Source of the DNA: Haloferax marinum
GTDB lineage: Archaea; Halobacteriota; Halobacteria; Halobacteriales; Haloferacaceae
Assembly (NCBI RefSeq): GCF_009674625.1
Contig: NZ_WKJQ01000001.1
Location: 2,294,001-2,358,000 of the forward strand
Direction: 5' to 3'
Length of the DNA: 64,000 nucleotides
In this document: in pieces, positions 8,774 to 17,484 of the stretch
How positions within the stretch are numbered: position 1 is the stretch's first letter
Layout: every line of letters starts with the position of its first letter
Program-made: the position numbers and the translations under genes
The notes under the pieces: model-generated
Told to the model about the DNA's origin: nothing
The model's input: the letters and a program-made list of their open reading frames with translations, nothing else
Databases searched by the model: none

Positions 8774-8835
8774 TATTCTCCCCACCTTTCACAGACTACG
8801 AGCGAGAGCGAGTAGTCCGAAAGGTGTGGGAGATT
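8774..8835. repeat. long imperfect inverted repeat between att copies
   Basis: CTCCCCACCTTTC...GACTAC pairs with GTAGTCCGAAAGGTGTGGGAG around a GAGCGAGAGCGAG spacer, giving a stem of more than 20 imperfect pairs. The spacer sequence recurs at about 8998-9010. Confidence 0.5.
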
Positions 8836-8884
8836 TCACCCGGCAAAGATGCGAATCAGGGAACGAACAGAGTGAGTGACCGTG

Positions 8885-8905
8885 GTTCGAATCTGAGCCG
8901 GCCCA
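8885..8905 (+). repeat. tRNA 3'-end fragment, attachment-site copy 2
   Basis: This is an exact 21-bp copy of the fragment at 8753, 132 bp downstream, again followed by a pyrimidine-rich stretch (CATTTCTACCCC) like the 3' flank of a tRNA gene. There is no tRNA 5' half. Confidence 0.7.
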
Positions 8906-9013
8906 TTTCTACCCCTTTCAACGACCTACGAGCACCGCGTAGCGTGTGTGAGTTCTGCTAAAGTGACTGTGTGGGCGACCGAAGATTCGAACGCCCGAGC
9001 GAGAGCGAGGGAA

Positions 9014-9034
9014 GTTCGAATCTAAGCCGAGTCA
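9014..9034 (+). repeat. degenerate tRNA 3'-end fragment, attachment-site copy 3
   Basis: GTTCGAATCTAAGCCGAGTCA matches copies 1 and 2 except for three or so changes in the acceptor part, and lies 129 bp after copy 2. The regular spacing suggests successive integration or excision events at one target. Confidence 0.55.
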
Positions 9035-9061
9035 TACTGTATATCCCCCTTTTTCATTTTC

Positions 9062-9391
9062 TCACACTTTCCAGCCACCGCCGGGGTAATCGCAGTGACG
9101 CCAGTCGAGACCGATGTTGCTACCGAGCAGGTCGGCCATGTAGTACCACTGGTCCAGTTTCTCGGCGTCTTCCTTCAGCGTCGAGAACGAGGTGTTGTCG
9201 TTCGTCGCGACTGTGAAGATGAACGCGGCCGCGGTGAGGAGCGTGGCGAGGGTGACACCGCTCCCGCCGAGGTTGAACGCCACGTCGGAGAGTGTCACGT
9301 CGAAAAGCGACCTCGATGCGATTCCAGCCATTGCCGATGCCCCGATGAACGTCGCCATGGCCGCGGCGGCGTCTTCGGGGTCGAATGCCAT
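9062..9391 (-). CDS. small membrane protein of provirus type
   Basis: The protein of about 109 aa has two Ala/Gly-rich hydrophobic segments (MATFIGASAMAGIASRSLF and LATLLTAAAFIFTVATND) and a soluble tail with WYYMADLLGSNIGLDWRHCD. Such small two-helix proteins are common beside haloarchaeal integrases, but I cannot name the family. I prefer the ATG at 9391 (MAFDPED) over the one three codons upstream. It ends 28 bp from the third attachment-like copy, so it is the first gene on the far side of the scars. Confidence 0.6.
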   Translation of the reverse strand: MAFDPEDAAAAMATFIGASAMAGIASRSLFDVTLSDVAFNLGGSGVTLATLLTAAAFIFTVATNDNTSFSTLKEDAEKLDQWYYMADLLGSNIGLDWRHCDYPGGGWKV

Positions 9392-9531
9392 CTTTGACAT
9401 GTTACGGCATCCGCGGCCACCCGTTCTGCAATTACACTCAGGAAATCCTGAGTGTTGGGCTACTCAATCCTCTCGAGGTTCTCACCCCGTCCGAAGGATT
9501 AAGTACAGGCGGGTGGCCGGCGGCAGTAGCG

Positions 9532-9735
9532 ATGTTCAGAAAACTTCGAAATCACGACGGAACGCCACTGATTGCGTTGGACAAAGACGAATTAGAGATG
9601 GATGGTGTCCTCGAGGATGGTGTTGCTCCGGATGGGAAGCAGATGCACGTGCAGCGGCTTGGGGAAGGTGTGTATGTTGTTCGGGATGTGTCGGATGGAG
9701 GGATTGCAGAGTTGCCCGAATTCATTCATAGATGA
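9532..9735 (+). CDS. AbrB/SpoVT-like small protein
   Basis: From ATG 9532 the product has 67 residues. Its plan, RKLRNHDGTPLIALDKDELEM then a turn and VRDVSDGGIAELPEF, resembles the short AbrB-type swapped-hairpin domain (R-x-L/V...pK-x-L...G), found in antitoxins and small regulators and frequent near haloarchaeal integrases. An upstream ATG at 9385 would add 49 residues with non-halophilic composition overlapping the divergent membrane gene, so I reject it. No toxin partner is seen directly downstream. Confidence 0.6.
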   Translation: MFRKLRNHDGTPLIALDKDELEMDGVLEDGVAPDGKQMHVQRLGEGVYVVRDVSDGGIAELPEFIHR

Positions 9736-9887
9736 ATTGGAGTATGTGTATTGGGTTTCTCTGATTAGTCTATCTCAAAACAAAGACCCGAGTTCGTTGC
9801 CATCAGCGTACGAAACTGTCCAGAGTTACACTCAAACCTGTACTACTAGTGTTCTTTTTGTACGTGATGTGCGTCTATTATTAATTG

Positions 9888-10493
9888 ATGCCTGAGATTG
9901 AAGGAGAGATACCACAGGATGTCCAAGACAGCTTGACATCTTTAGCAGAGGAACTCTATTGGGGTGGGTTAAATTACTACGATGCTCGAGATGTGATTTC
10001 TGAAAGGGCAGAAGACCTCGGCATGGAGGTTATCGGAATTAGTGATAACCGAATAGTAATCAAGCTCGGTGAGGACAGACTACCCGGTTACGAGGAGCCT
10101 TTGGTTGCGAAACTTCCGCAAAGGAAATCGTACGGCAAGGACGGGATGAAACAGAATATCGAAGAAATCGATCTATATCAGAATGGTCCGGATTGGCTTG
10201 GTGACTATTTGGCACCGATTGAGGTAGCACACCCACGTGGGTTCTGGCTTGTAATGCGGTTTGCACCAGTTCCTGATGGATCCTCAATTGAGAAAAAGAA
10301 ACGAGCGCTACTGGACCACGGAATTCTGACAAACGAGATCCTTGCTATCGAGAATTGGGGAGAATGGCACGGAGACGTTTACTTAACGGACTATGGACTG
10401 GGTGTAGCAGCCTTTCTTGACGATATTGAAATCCGGGAATGGGTAGATATCGTAGATGAAGAAGATCGGCGTCGCGGCATAATATCTGATTGA
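9888..10493 (+). CDS. hypothetical protein, kinase-like plan
   Basis: The 201-aa protein is AT-rich in codon use and not firmly recognised. Its order of motifs (a helix-rich start, IVIKLGEDRLPG with LVAKLPQRK, then FWLVMRFAPV and NWGEWHGDVYLTDYGLG) recalls a group of haloarchaeal and viral proteins that look like shortened protein-kinase folds, with VAKLP at the Lys position and DYG at the DFG-like position. That reading is tentative. A TTG one codon upstream is also possible. Confidence 0.6.
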   Translation: MPEIEGEIPQDVQDSLTSLAEELYWGGLNYYDARDVISERAEDLGMEVIGISDNRIVIKLGEDRLPGYEEPLVAKLPQRKSYGKDGMKQNIEEIDLYQNGPDWLGDYLAPIEVAHPRGFWLVMRFAPVPDGSSIEKKKRALLDHGILTNEILAIENWGEWHGDVYLTDYGLGVAAFLDDIEIREWVDIVDEEDRRRGIISD

Positions 10494-10563
10494 ATATCTG
10501 AACCACCGAAACACCCATCACGTATTGGGTGGCCGGTCTCTCCGATGCGTCGAACCAATCAAT

Positions 10564-10630
10564 CTTCGACTAGTAGCATTGTGCAGAGGGGTCTTTCGAC
10601 CAGTAGCATCGTACAGAGGGGTCTTCGACT
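10564..10630 (+). repeat. tandem 29/30-bp repeat
   Basis: Two near-identical units (10564-10592 and 10593-10622), each holding CGACYAGTAGCAT and CAGAGGGGT, are followed by a third partial CTTCGACT. They lie in a 352-bp spacer without genes (10494-10845), downstream of the 9888-10493 gene. Confidence 0.6.
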
Positions 10631-10845
10631 CCGCCCCCACGGGGTTGCTCGCGAATGTATACGCCACCCCCGATGTATGCACCTTCGTCGACGTCGACGA
10701 CGGTCACCGTGCATAGATTCGAACCGTTTCGACCAGGTGGCCGGCACGGTCGCGGTCATGGGTCACCTGGAGTATAAGAATAATCGACGCTCGTTCACTC
10801 GAGATGCACGCCAATCGGCCCCCCGGTGCATACGGTGATTCATAA

Positions 10846-11004
10846 ATGACCAAGCGAACCAGCCTGATGCTCACCGACGAACGGCAACTGCTCCTCGGTC
10901 GAGCCACAGGAATCGTTGTCAGTGTTCCAGACGACGACCCGCCGATGTCGGCCGTGCCCGGTGCGGCGTTGACCCATCTGGTGGAATCAAGAGAGAACCT
11001 CTGA
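10846..11004 (+). CDS. DUF7386-like small protein
   Basis: This 52-residue ATG frame matches the compact haloarchaeal DUF7386 pattern: RTSLMLTDERQLLLGRATGI, then DDDPPMSAVPGAALTHLVES. The family looks like a short ribbon-helix-helix-type regulator. It is slightly divergent: the usual PPMSVVIDAAL reads PPMSAVPGAAL, so it may be decaying. It is isolated between the tandem repeats and the convergent pentapeptide gene. Confidence 0.65.
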   Translation: MTKRTSLMLTDERQLLLGRATGIVVSVPDDDPPMSAVPGAALTHLVESRENL

Positions 11005-11164
11005 GGATGTTCGAGACCGCTACCCACCACAGGAAGTGAAGGATTACTGAATACCTCTGTTCTCGGACTACGGTATCAAACGAACATCGTGAGTCACTGG
11101 AGATGATTCTACGACTCTGTTAAAATTCTAAGAATCAATACTCGTCTGGATACGTTCGGTTACA

Positions 11165-12439
11165 TCAGTGTTGGAGTGAACTTGTCAACGTGAATATGAA
11201 CAACCCAGCCATGAACACTCCAATGAACCCTTCGACTTCAGCTGCCAGTCGCACAGACTCTGCATCAACAGTGAACTGACTTGATAGGACCAACGTCACA
11301 AATGACTCGATGCTGAGGATGAGATACCCTATCGTCGACCCATACGGCTCGACAGGACTGATTACGTAGAACAGGCCGGCAAACACGAGAATAATGCCAA
11401 TCGAAGAGAGCACTACCCGCCGTGGAATCTGGCCATGTCCGGTCATACCACCGAGTACTAGATTTGCAACCCAACTCTCTATTGAACGGACTTTGTCGAG
11501 AACTGACTCCGCTTCTCGTGCTCGATGAGCGTGATTATGTCGATTGTAGATTTTCTCCCGTCTGAAAAAATACGAAGCCATCGAGGTTGCCCCTGAATCT
11601 CTGGCCGCTGACCGGGCTTTCTGGTAAGTGTTTTTCTTCAAAATTGGACGCATAAATTCCGGTTTTTGTTCCCAATCACTCACGTTTTCAATTTCGAACA
11701 ACTTGGTTTCGCATTGTCTGATGTGGTTTTCTAGAGCAGCGAAATCGACACCATCGAGGACTGTGTTCTTGAAGCCGGTTCTATCGAAGTCGATGTGCTC
11801 AACTGAAGCAACTGAGCCTTCTTGGAGAATTATTGGGGCCTGACGAATACCTGAACTACCTTTCAAATGATAGATTGAACAGTTGTCGACCACGATCGGT
11901 TTCTCTCCGTCCAACGTCGAACAGTCATATCCGAACTGGAGAACGTCCTCGAACGTGCAGTACTGAACGCTACCGGATTCTGTGACTGGGGAGTTGACAC
12001 GTACTGGCGCGTGAAACCTGGTGTCAAAGAAGTATAACTCACTTATCTTGCCGTCTTGGAACAACAGCTCACCGTGGTGTTCATATTCGGTTGCCTGAAC
12101 ATCTACAATATCACAATCGATGAATGACACTTTGAAATCGTAGCTTGCGTCGTCATACCAGTTTGAGAGGCGTAAGACTTCGATATCACAATTGACAAAT
12201 TTCACATCATTGTACATCATGTTCTGAAATAAGGAATCATTCAGCTCTAATGTGTCAATTTTTGCATCCGCTATAATAGGGTGATCCAAAGAAAAATACT
12301 CGCGAACCGCCTCCCGTACTTGCCTCTCGTCCTTCTTTTTGGGTGAGAGATGTAGGTAGCAGTAATCTTCTCCCGGTGCGGGATCCAGTGGACAAGGCTC
12401 ATCCCATTGACTCAACGTTTGTTGACAGCTGTTAGTCAC
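11165..12439 (-). CDS. pentapeptide-repeat-like protein with C-terminal ion-channel-like domain
   Basis: I start this 424-aa protein at GTG 12439, because TTATAC lies about 27 bp upstream (leaderless spacing) and because the 60 residues before it, up to 12619, are basic and unlike the family. The N-terminus carries CPx8YCx2H, probably metal-binding. A central region of about 230 residues has short repeating beta-like segments (FVNCDIEVLRL, FIDCDIVDVQA) of pentapeptide type. The last 110 residues hold two membrane helices flanking GYLILSIESFVTLVLSS, resembling two-helix potassium-channel domains, although a TVGYGD-type filter is not visible. Role unknown; a membrane sensor or channel is likely. 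Confidence 0.75.
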   Translation of the reverse strand: MTNSCQQTLSQWDEPCPLDPAPGEDYCYLHLSPKKKDERQVREAVREYFSLDHPIIADAKIDTLELNDSLFQNMMYNDVKFVNCDIEVLRLSNWYDDASYDFKVSFIDCDIVDVQATEYEHHGELLFQDGKISELYFFDTRFHAPVRVNSPVTESGSVQYCTFEDVLQFGYDCSTLDGEKPIVVDNCSIYHLKGSSGIRQAPIILQEGSVASVEHIDFDRTGFKNTVLDGVDFAALENHIRQCETKLFEIENVSDWEQKPEFMRPILKKNTYQKARSAARDSGATSMASYFFRREKIYNRHNHAHRAREAESVLDKVRSIESWVANLVLGGMTGHGQIPRRVVLSSIGIILVFAGLFYVISPVEPYGSTIGYLILSIESFVTLVLSSQFTVDAESVRLAAEVEGFIGVFMAGLFIFTLTSSLQH

Positions 12440-12855
12440 ATACAATGCATCGCGGAGTATTGTATAAGCGTTGGTATTTTTTCTTCTAGTCTCTTTCAAC
12501 ACGGTGAAAGAAAGCGGGAGATGGACCAGACCGTCCGCCCCCGAAGCAACGAGACCAAGGCGGCCTTTACGCACGTGATTGAGAGTTACGAGAGGCTTGA
12601 GGACGTTCGATACAAGCACCCTCCGAAACGTGAGGGACTACTGCAACACCTCGGTGAAGGGACGAGTTCGAGTGTCGGTGAGGGGGGACGTAATGTCTGG
12701 ATTTTGTCCCCACCACTCGACAACCCCACGGCACAAAAGCTATCTGCCGCCCTCCGCTGAACCTCGTATGGCATACCCGTATCGCGTCACGAGTCCCGCA
12801 GACAGCAGTGCTGGCAAACGGTCAGTCGCCGTACTGACTGGCCAGCGGTGATGCG
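12440..12855. other. 416-bp spacer at the accessory/backbone boundary
   Basis: No gene is called. It includes the TATA-like box of the pentapeptide/channel gene near 12465. Base composition shifts here from AT-richer accessory DNA to GC-rich backbone. An ATG frame at 12531-12767 on the plus strand is basic and unconvincing. Confidence 0.4.
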
Positions 12856-15075
12856 ATGAGAGACCCCATCGTAGACCGCCGGACCGTGCTCAGTGCGCTG
12901 GCAACCGCCGGAGTCGGGTCGCTCGCGGGGTGTTCGGCCGTCCAAAGTAGCGACGACGACGACACGACTGGCGTCGAAGACGAGTTCGCCCGCGAACTCG
13001 CCGCCCAGTTCGCGCCGACCCTGTACTTCGACGAGTACGAACCGTGGTTCCCGACCGACCCGCGACCGTACGAGAGCGACCGCGACGGCGAGACCATCGT
13101 CGACGGGTTCGACGCATTCGACGGCTATCACGAGCGGAAAACGGAGACGGGCGAAGAGGCACCAGACCCGACGGTGTTCTACCACGTCGTCCAGTACGAG
13201 AACTCGCCGCTCGCCGTGGTGCAGTACTGGTTCTACTCGGTGTTCGACCAGTTCACGACGAACTTCCACTGGCACGACTGGGAAGTCCTCCACGTCTTCG
13301 TCGACGTCGACGAAGGGGACGACCCATCGACGGCCGTTCCACAACTGTACGTCGCCAGTTCGCACTCGCGGCGGGTACCGAACAACGAGTTTCTCGACCC
13401 GGACCCCGACCGAGTACCGCGCATTCTCTCGGAACTGGGGTCGCACTCGAGTGCGCTGTCGGTCAACGACAGTCTCGACCGATTCCAACGATTCGCGTCC
13501 GAGGGAACGTTCGCGGACATCACCAACAGTTCTATCGAGCGTATCGAGGACATCGCAGAGATTCCAATCGCCTATGGGCTCCCCCGCGACGAGGGCGCGA
13601 CCTTACCCTACGTCGTCCCGGAGTTAGACGGCGTCCCGATATACGACGACGACCGACTCCCCTCGGTCGAACAGACCGACCTCGTCGACGAGGCGTTGAC
13701 CGTCCGGTCGTTCGACGCGCTGTCGTCACCACCGACTGAAATCCCGGCGCGCGCGACTGGACTCGTCTTCGACTTCGAAGAGCGCGACGCCGATGCTGAC
13801 GCCGACGCCGACACCGACGCCAACGCCGACGCCGACGCTAACACCGACGCCGACGCCAACGCCGACGCCGACGTCGCGTACGCACTCGTCCCGACGAGCG
13901 AAGTCGAACACATCACGGCGTTCACCGGACCACAACTGAGTTTCGAGTTTTCTGTGCCGGCGTTCGCTGAAGACGCAATCGCGGGCCACATCACGACCAC
14001 GAGTACCCCGTGGAAGCAGTCTCGGTACCAGAACCCGGCAGCGGACATCTCCGAACCGAATCACCGACTCGCGCTGGCCGAGCGATACGAGGTCATCACC
14101 GAACCATCGACGGTCAACACCATCGTCGTACGGGTGACCGAGGCGATTACGTCCGGCGACGCGCCGGACGGTGAAGGGTTGACCACACGAGAGTCGACCG
14201 TCGAGTCGGTGTTGTTGCTGGAGAGCGACCCCGAGGCGGTGCCGACGTTCGGCGGAATCGGTGTCGTTCAGGACGTTCCAGCGGGTGACCACCGCCTCAC
14301 CGTCAATGGGGCAGGTCTTGCACCGCACAGCGAGCAGGTTTCTGTGGGCGAGGCGTCCGACGGGCCGAGCGAGGTCGGTGCCGAGAACGGTCTCGTCACG
14401 GCGGGTGTCGGGGGAACGATTCCGCTCGTCGCCCGCGAGTCGGCACTCAAACTGGAAGTCGATGCCGAGGGCGCCGACAGTACGCTCACCGACCTCGGTC
14501 TCGAAGACGACTTCGCGGGGCCGTTGTACGACGCACCACTGTCGGGCCCTGACGCAGTCTACGTCCATCGGGAGGGTGCGTACACCGTCGAGGTTCGCGA
14601 TACCGACGACGAGGTCGGTGCGTTCCGCGTGAATCCGGACCCTGCTGTCGACCCAGACTCGGGTGGCGTCCGAATCGACCGCCCACACACGGGGAAAGCC
14701 TCACTGGCGACGTTCATCGCGGACGTTGCAGACGAAACGGGGTCGCAGGTCGCGGCGGTGACAGACGACGACGAGGAGACGAGTAGTGACCAACGAGACG
14801 GCAGCGATGGGTCACAGAACGCCGTTCGGGGACTCACACAGGCACTCGCTGCAGTCGCCGAGGCCGCTCGCCGGGCCGCCGAACGCGCCGAAGCGGGGAA
14901 CCGAGGGCAGGCAGACGAGAGTCTCGAAATCGTCTCGTCCCGACTCGAGACGGTCGCAGAGCGACTCGCAGAGGCCCAGTCTGTGCTCCCTGCTGACCTG
15001 TCGTCGGCAGCAGACCGACGACTCGAGCAGGCGCGGCGGCGCTCCGAACAAGCACAGGACGCGAACAAACTCTGA
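12856..15075 (+). CDS. Tat-exported lipoprotein with Asp-Ala repeat, unknown function
   Basis: The 739-aa protein opens with a Tat signal and lipobox (DRRTVLSALATAGVGSLAGC), so it is probably anchored outside the membrane. Residues about 45-250 include YWFYSVFDQF and FHWHDWEVLHVFVDVD, weakly like VPS62-type proteins. Residues about 312-338 are a low-complexity stretch of DAD/DAN/DTD units encoded by a GACGCC hexamer array. Later parts look like beta domains, and the last 110 residues form a long Ala/Arg/Glu helix, probably coiled. Very high GC and acidity fit the backbone. Function is not known. Confidence 0.85.
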   Translation: MRDPIVDRRTVLSALATAGVGSLAGCSAVQSSDDDDTTGVEDEFARELAAQFAPTLYFDEYEPWFPTDPRPYESDRDGETIVDGFDAFDGYHERKTETGEEAPDPTVFYHVVQYENSPLAVVQYWFYSVFDQFTTNFHWHDWEVLHVFVDVDEGDDPSTAVPQLYVASSHSRRVPNNEFLDPDPDRVPRILSELGSHSSALSVNDSLDRFQRFASEGTFADITNSSIERIEDIAEIPIAYGLPRDEGATLPYVVPELDGVPIYDDDRLPSVEQTDLVDEALTVRSFDALSSPPTEIPARATGLVFDFEERDADADADADTDANADADANTDADANADADVAYALVPTSEVEHITAFTGPQLSFEFSVPAFAEDAIAGHITTTSTPWKQSRYQNPAADISEPNHRLALAERYEVITEPSTVNTIVVRVTEAITSGDAPDGEGLTTRESTVESVLLLESDPEAVPTFGGIGVVQDVPAGDHRLTVNGAGLAPHSEQVSVGEASDGPSEVGAENGLVTAGVGGTIPLVARESALKLEVDAEGADSTLTDLGLEDDFAGPLYDAPLSGPDAVYVHREGAYTVEVRDTDDEVGAFRVNPDPAVDPDSGGVRIDRPHTGKASLATFIADVADETGSQVAAVTDDDEETSSDQRDGSDGSQNAVRGLTQALAAVAEAARRAAERAEAGNRGQADESLEIVSSRLETVAERLAEAQSVLPADLSSAADRRLEQARRRSEQAQDANKL

Positions 15076-15485
15076 GCCACCTACCATCGCTCGCTCTCGG
15101 TATCACCGTGTCGCGGCTCTATTCCCGTCAGACTGCTGCGCTTCTTTCCCGGTCTCGAGACAGTGTCTCGGTAGGTGTACCGCGATAGACGGCTCCCCCG
15201 AAACGACTATTTCGGCTTCGCGGAGGAGAAGTGACGTGTCTCCGAAGTCGTCACCGATTCGACCGTGAAACGGCCCGGCGATAAACCGATCGCGCTGGTC
15301 GACCGTCGTCTCGAGATACTGTAATTCAGATGGTCGTCACCGACGGTACAGCGTTCTCGACGTCGCTCTGGGACACCAGAACTCGGTCTTATCGTCGAAG
15401 TAACGACTCGTCTGTCTGCCTGTCACTTCGAGACGAGTCGCGTCGCTCGCCGGTCGAGTCGCGTAAAAGTGAAAAGTATCGTTCT
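15076..15485. other. intergenic region before cspA
   Basis: About 410 bp with no acidic frame and no recognised RNA. Small frames here are Arg/Ser-rich antisense artefacts of GC-rich DNA. Confidence 0.4.
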
Positions 15486-15500
15486 GCCGCGAAACGCGGC
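15486..15500 (-). terminator. hairpin downstream of cspA
   Basis: GCCGCG, AAA, CGCGGC form a six-bp stem 13 bases after the cspA stop on the minus strand and are followed on that strand by a T-rich run (ATACTTTTCACTTTT), a plausible transcription end. Confidence 0.5.
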
Positions 15501-15513
15501 GTACTAAATTAGT

Positions 15514-15708
15514 TTAAAGTCGGGTGAGGTTCGTCGCGCGCGGGCCCTTGGGGGCCTGCTCGATGTCGAACTCCACGTCCGTGCCTTCTTCGAGGTCCGG
15601 GCCGCCGATGTCTTCCATGTGGAAGAACACGTCGTCGTCAGCATCGTCCGTCGAAATGAAACCGTAGCCGCCAGTGTCGTTGAAGAAATCAACGTTTCCT
15701 TTCGCCAT
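15514..15708 (-). CDS. cspA: cold-shock domain protein
   Basis: The 64-aa single-domain protein shows both RNA-binding motifs of the CspA OB fold, GYGFIST (RNP1 type) and DVFFHMEDI (RNP2 type), then the conserved EFDIEQAPKGPRATNL end. Length equals that of other CspA proteins, and the acidic surface is that of a halophile. It should bind single-stranded RNA or DNA in the cytoplasm and act as an RNA chaperone. A TATA-like CTTATCC lies upstream of the ATG and a hairpin lies after the stop, so it is likely monocistronic. Confidence 0.97.
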   Translation of the reverse strand: MAKGNVDFFNDTGGYGFISTDDADDDVFFHMEDIGGPDLEEGTDVEFDIEQAPKGPRATNLTRL

Positions 15709-15961
15709 TGCTTTTGGACAAACAGGCCCTTTACGGATAAGACTTGTGAGGGTTGTTTTGTCATGGGTACGTTTTAGTTAACATCTTATTTTGTTTTGGG
15801 CGGTACTGTAGACGTTTGTCTCCACTGCGCCACTTATCTGCGCGCTCACCTAGTGGTTCGTCAGCGATTCGGGCGAATCCTTGGGAATCAGAACTTCTAT
15901 TCTGTGGAATCTGCCACCGAGCACAACGAGAGTTTACCCGTGTTCGGACCGTCCGGTAGCC

Positions 15962-16582
15962 GTGGATGCTAACGATGTCCGTCGCGCGTGGGAAGACCGG
16001 TCGGGAGAGTTTTCGCCAGAGTACTACGCGTACTACGGGCCGAACGAGACGAGTACTGCGATTCGCCGTCAGTTCGAAGCACGCGTAGAGACAGAAGCGG
16101 CGGTTCTCGAACTCGGGTGCGGACCGGGTCGACATCTCGCACATCTCCGTGACCACGGGTTCGAGAACCTCCACGGCATCGATATCAACGCCGACTCGTT
16201 CGAGGTGATGGCAGAGGCGTATCCTGGCCTCGCGGCCGACGGCACGTTCTACGCCGACGCGATCGAAGACGTCGTCACCGAGTTCAACGACGGCCAGTTC
16301 GACGTGACCTACTCTATCGAGACGCTCCAGCACATCCACCCCGACGACGAGTGGGTCTTCGAAGAAGTCGCACGCGCGACGAGTGAACTGTTGGTCACCG
16401 TCGAGAACGAAGGCGACGAGCGTGTCCCCCCGGACGAACGAGGTGTGAACGAACACGAGTACGACTTCCCACTCTACTACCGCGACTGGGAACGCGTCTT
16501 CACGCAGTTCGGATTCGACCAGGTCGACGTCGAGCGCGGTGAACGCGACACGTTGCGCGTCTTCGAACGACGACCGGCGTAA
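15962..16582 (+). CDS. class I SAM-dependent methyltransferase
   Basis: The 206-aa protein has the seven-beta-strand methyltransferase signature: VLELGCGPGRHLAHL (SAM motif I), GIDINADSFEVM (motif II, acidic residue after strand 2), FDVTYSIETLQHIHPDD (motif IV region). Substrate is not predictable. I start at GTG 15962 (VDANDVRRAW); an extension to 15881 has neither acidic composition nor conservation. It faces away from cspA and is convergent with the membrane gene after it. Confidence 0.9.
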   Translation: MDANDVRRAWEDRSGEFSPEYYAYYGPNETSTAIRRQFEARVETEAAVLELGCGPGRHLAHLRDHGFENLHGIDINADSFEVMAEAYPGLAADGTFYADAIEDVVTEFNDGQFDVTYSIETLQHIHPDDEWVFEEVARATSELLVTVENEGDERVPPDERGVNEHEYDFPLYYRDWERVFTQFGFDQVDVERGERDTLRVFERRPA

Positions 16583-16650
16583 GTCAGCGGTTTCGTCGAT
16601 AGGGACTCGGCGATTTTGCGGTGCAACGGTGTGACTCGGCTGAGACTCCG

Positions 16651-17409
16651 TCAGAACCCGCCGTATCGAAGGTACACCATGTCCGCGATGAGGACGAGTT
16701 GGAACAGGCCTTGCACGCCGCCGAGCTTGGCGTTCTGTTGCCCGATTGCAGAGATGACACTGGGGTCTGGGTCGTCCGAAATCATCTCGAAGTACATCCG
16801 AATCTCACCTGGCATGAGGAATCCAAAGCCCTGGACCGAGAGGATGGTGACGATGCCGAGGGCGACGACGATTGCGGGCGTCGTCATCTGGAACTGACCG
16901 ATGGTCGTTGCGACCCACGCGAGCGACCCGACCGTTGCGACGACGAAGGCCAGTTGCCAGCGCCGGTCGGACCACGCGTTCAGGCGCCAGCCGAGGAGCA
17001 AGAGGATCGGAATCAGATTCACGGCCGTGAAGAGTGCGAGCCACGGTTCGGCGTGGGGGAACACGCCGAGGCGCTGTGCGAGGGTAATCCCACCAGCAAT
17101 CGTGACCAGCGCCATAGACGGCAAGAAGAACGCCGTCTTCGGGGTGAGTCGCTCGAACACCGCCGCACTCTGTTCTTTCGTGAGGCCGCCGATGACCGGC
17201 CCGAGAATCGCGCCGAGAAAGAGGTCGGTCCCGGTCCAGAGGAGGCCCGCCATCACGTGAACGAAGGTGTGTTGTTGCAGCGTTCCGACGGTGAGTGCAT
17301 ACGCGAGTGCGACCACCGAGATGGCCACGATACCGCTAGCGAACGCTGGGTTCGCCCGCGACGCCATTCCCCCGATGGTTCCCCGGACTGTCCGTGTCTG
17401 TGTGCTCAT
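16651..17409 (-). CDS. integral membrane protein, unknown function
   Basis: The 252-aa protein has about six or seven hydrophobic segments, among them FASGIVAISVVALAYALTV, FVHVMAGLLWTGTDLFLGA, FFLPSMALVTIAGGI, WLALFTAVNLIPILLLLGW and LVLIADMVYL. The HVMAGLLWTGTDLF segment resembles conserved His-containing helices of haem-copper-type or CopD/DUF2269-like membrane proteins, but this is only a resemblance. I choose ATG 17409 (MSTQTRTVRG) rather than the one three codons upstream. It is divergent from the 17485 gene, with 75 bp between starts. Confidence 0.8.
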   Translation of the reverse strand: MSTQTRTVRGTIGGMASRANPAFASGIVAISVVALAYALTVGTLQQHTFVHVMAGLLWTGTDLFLGAILGPVIGGLTKEQSAAVFERLTPKTAFFLPSMALVTIAGGITLAQRLGVFPHAEPWLALFTAVNLIPILLLLGWRLNAWSDRRWQLAFVVATVGSLAWVATTIGQFQMTTPAIVVALGIVTILSVQGFGFLMPGEIRMYFEMISDDPDPSVISAIGQQNAKLGGVQGLFQLVLIADMVYLRYGGF

Positions 17410-17484
17410 GTGCCACACACATGTTCACCCAATGTCAACATTTCGACGGACGCGCTTATCACCCCACGAGGAGACGGGTCGATA

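Noticed and set aside
8753..9034. Complete tRNA genes
   Set aside because: Only T-arm and acceptor 3' parts are present; no GGGCCGG 5' strand, D arm or anticodon arm is found in the 80 bp before any copy.
12440..12619. N-terminal 60 residues of the pentapeptide/channel protein
   Set aside because: The sequence is basic and atypical; a TATA-like box inside it is placed for a start at GTG 12439.
13726..14688. Long antisense frame opposite the Tat lipoprotein
   Set aside because: It is a mirror of the GC-rich Asp-Ala coding strand with Arg- and Val-rich composition and a repeated GVGVGV stretch from the hexamer array.
16621..17484. 288-residue upstream extension of the two-repeat hypothetical protein
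   Set aside because: It is antisense to the membrane protein gene and the ATG at 17485 starts the acidic, repeated part.
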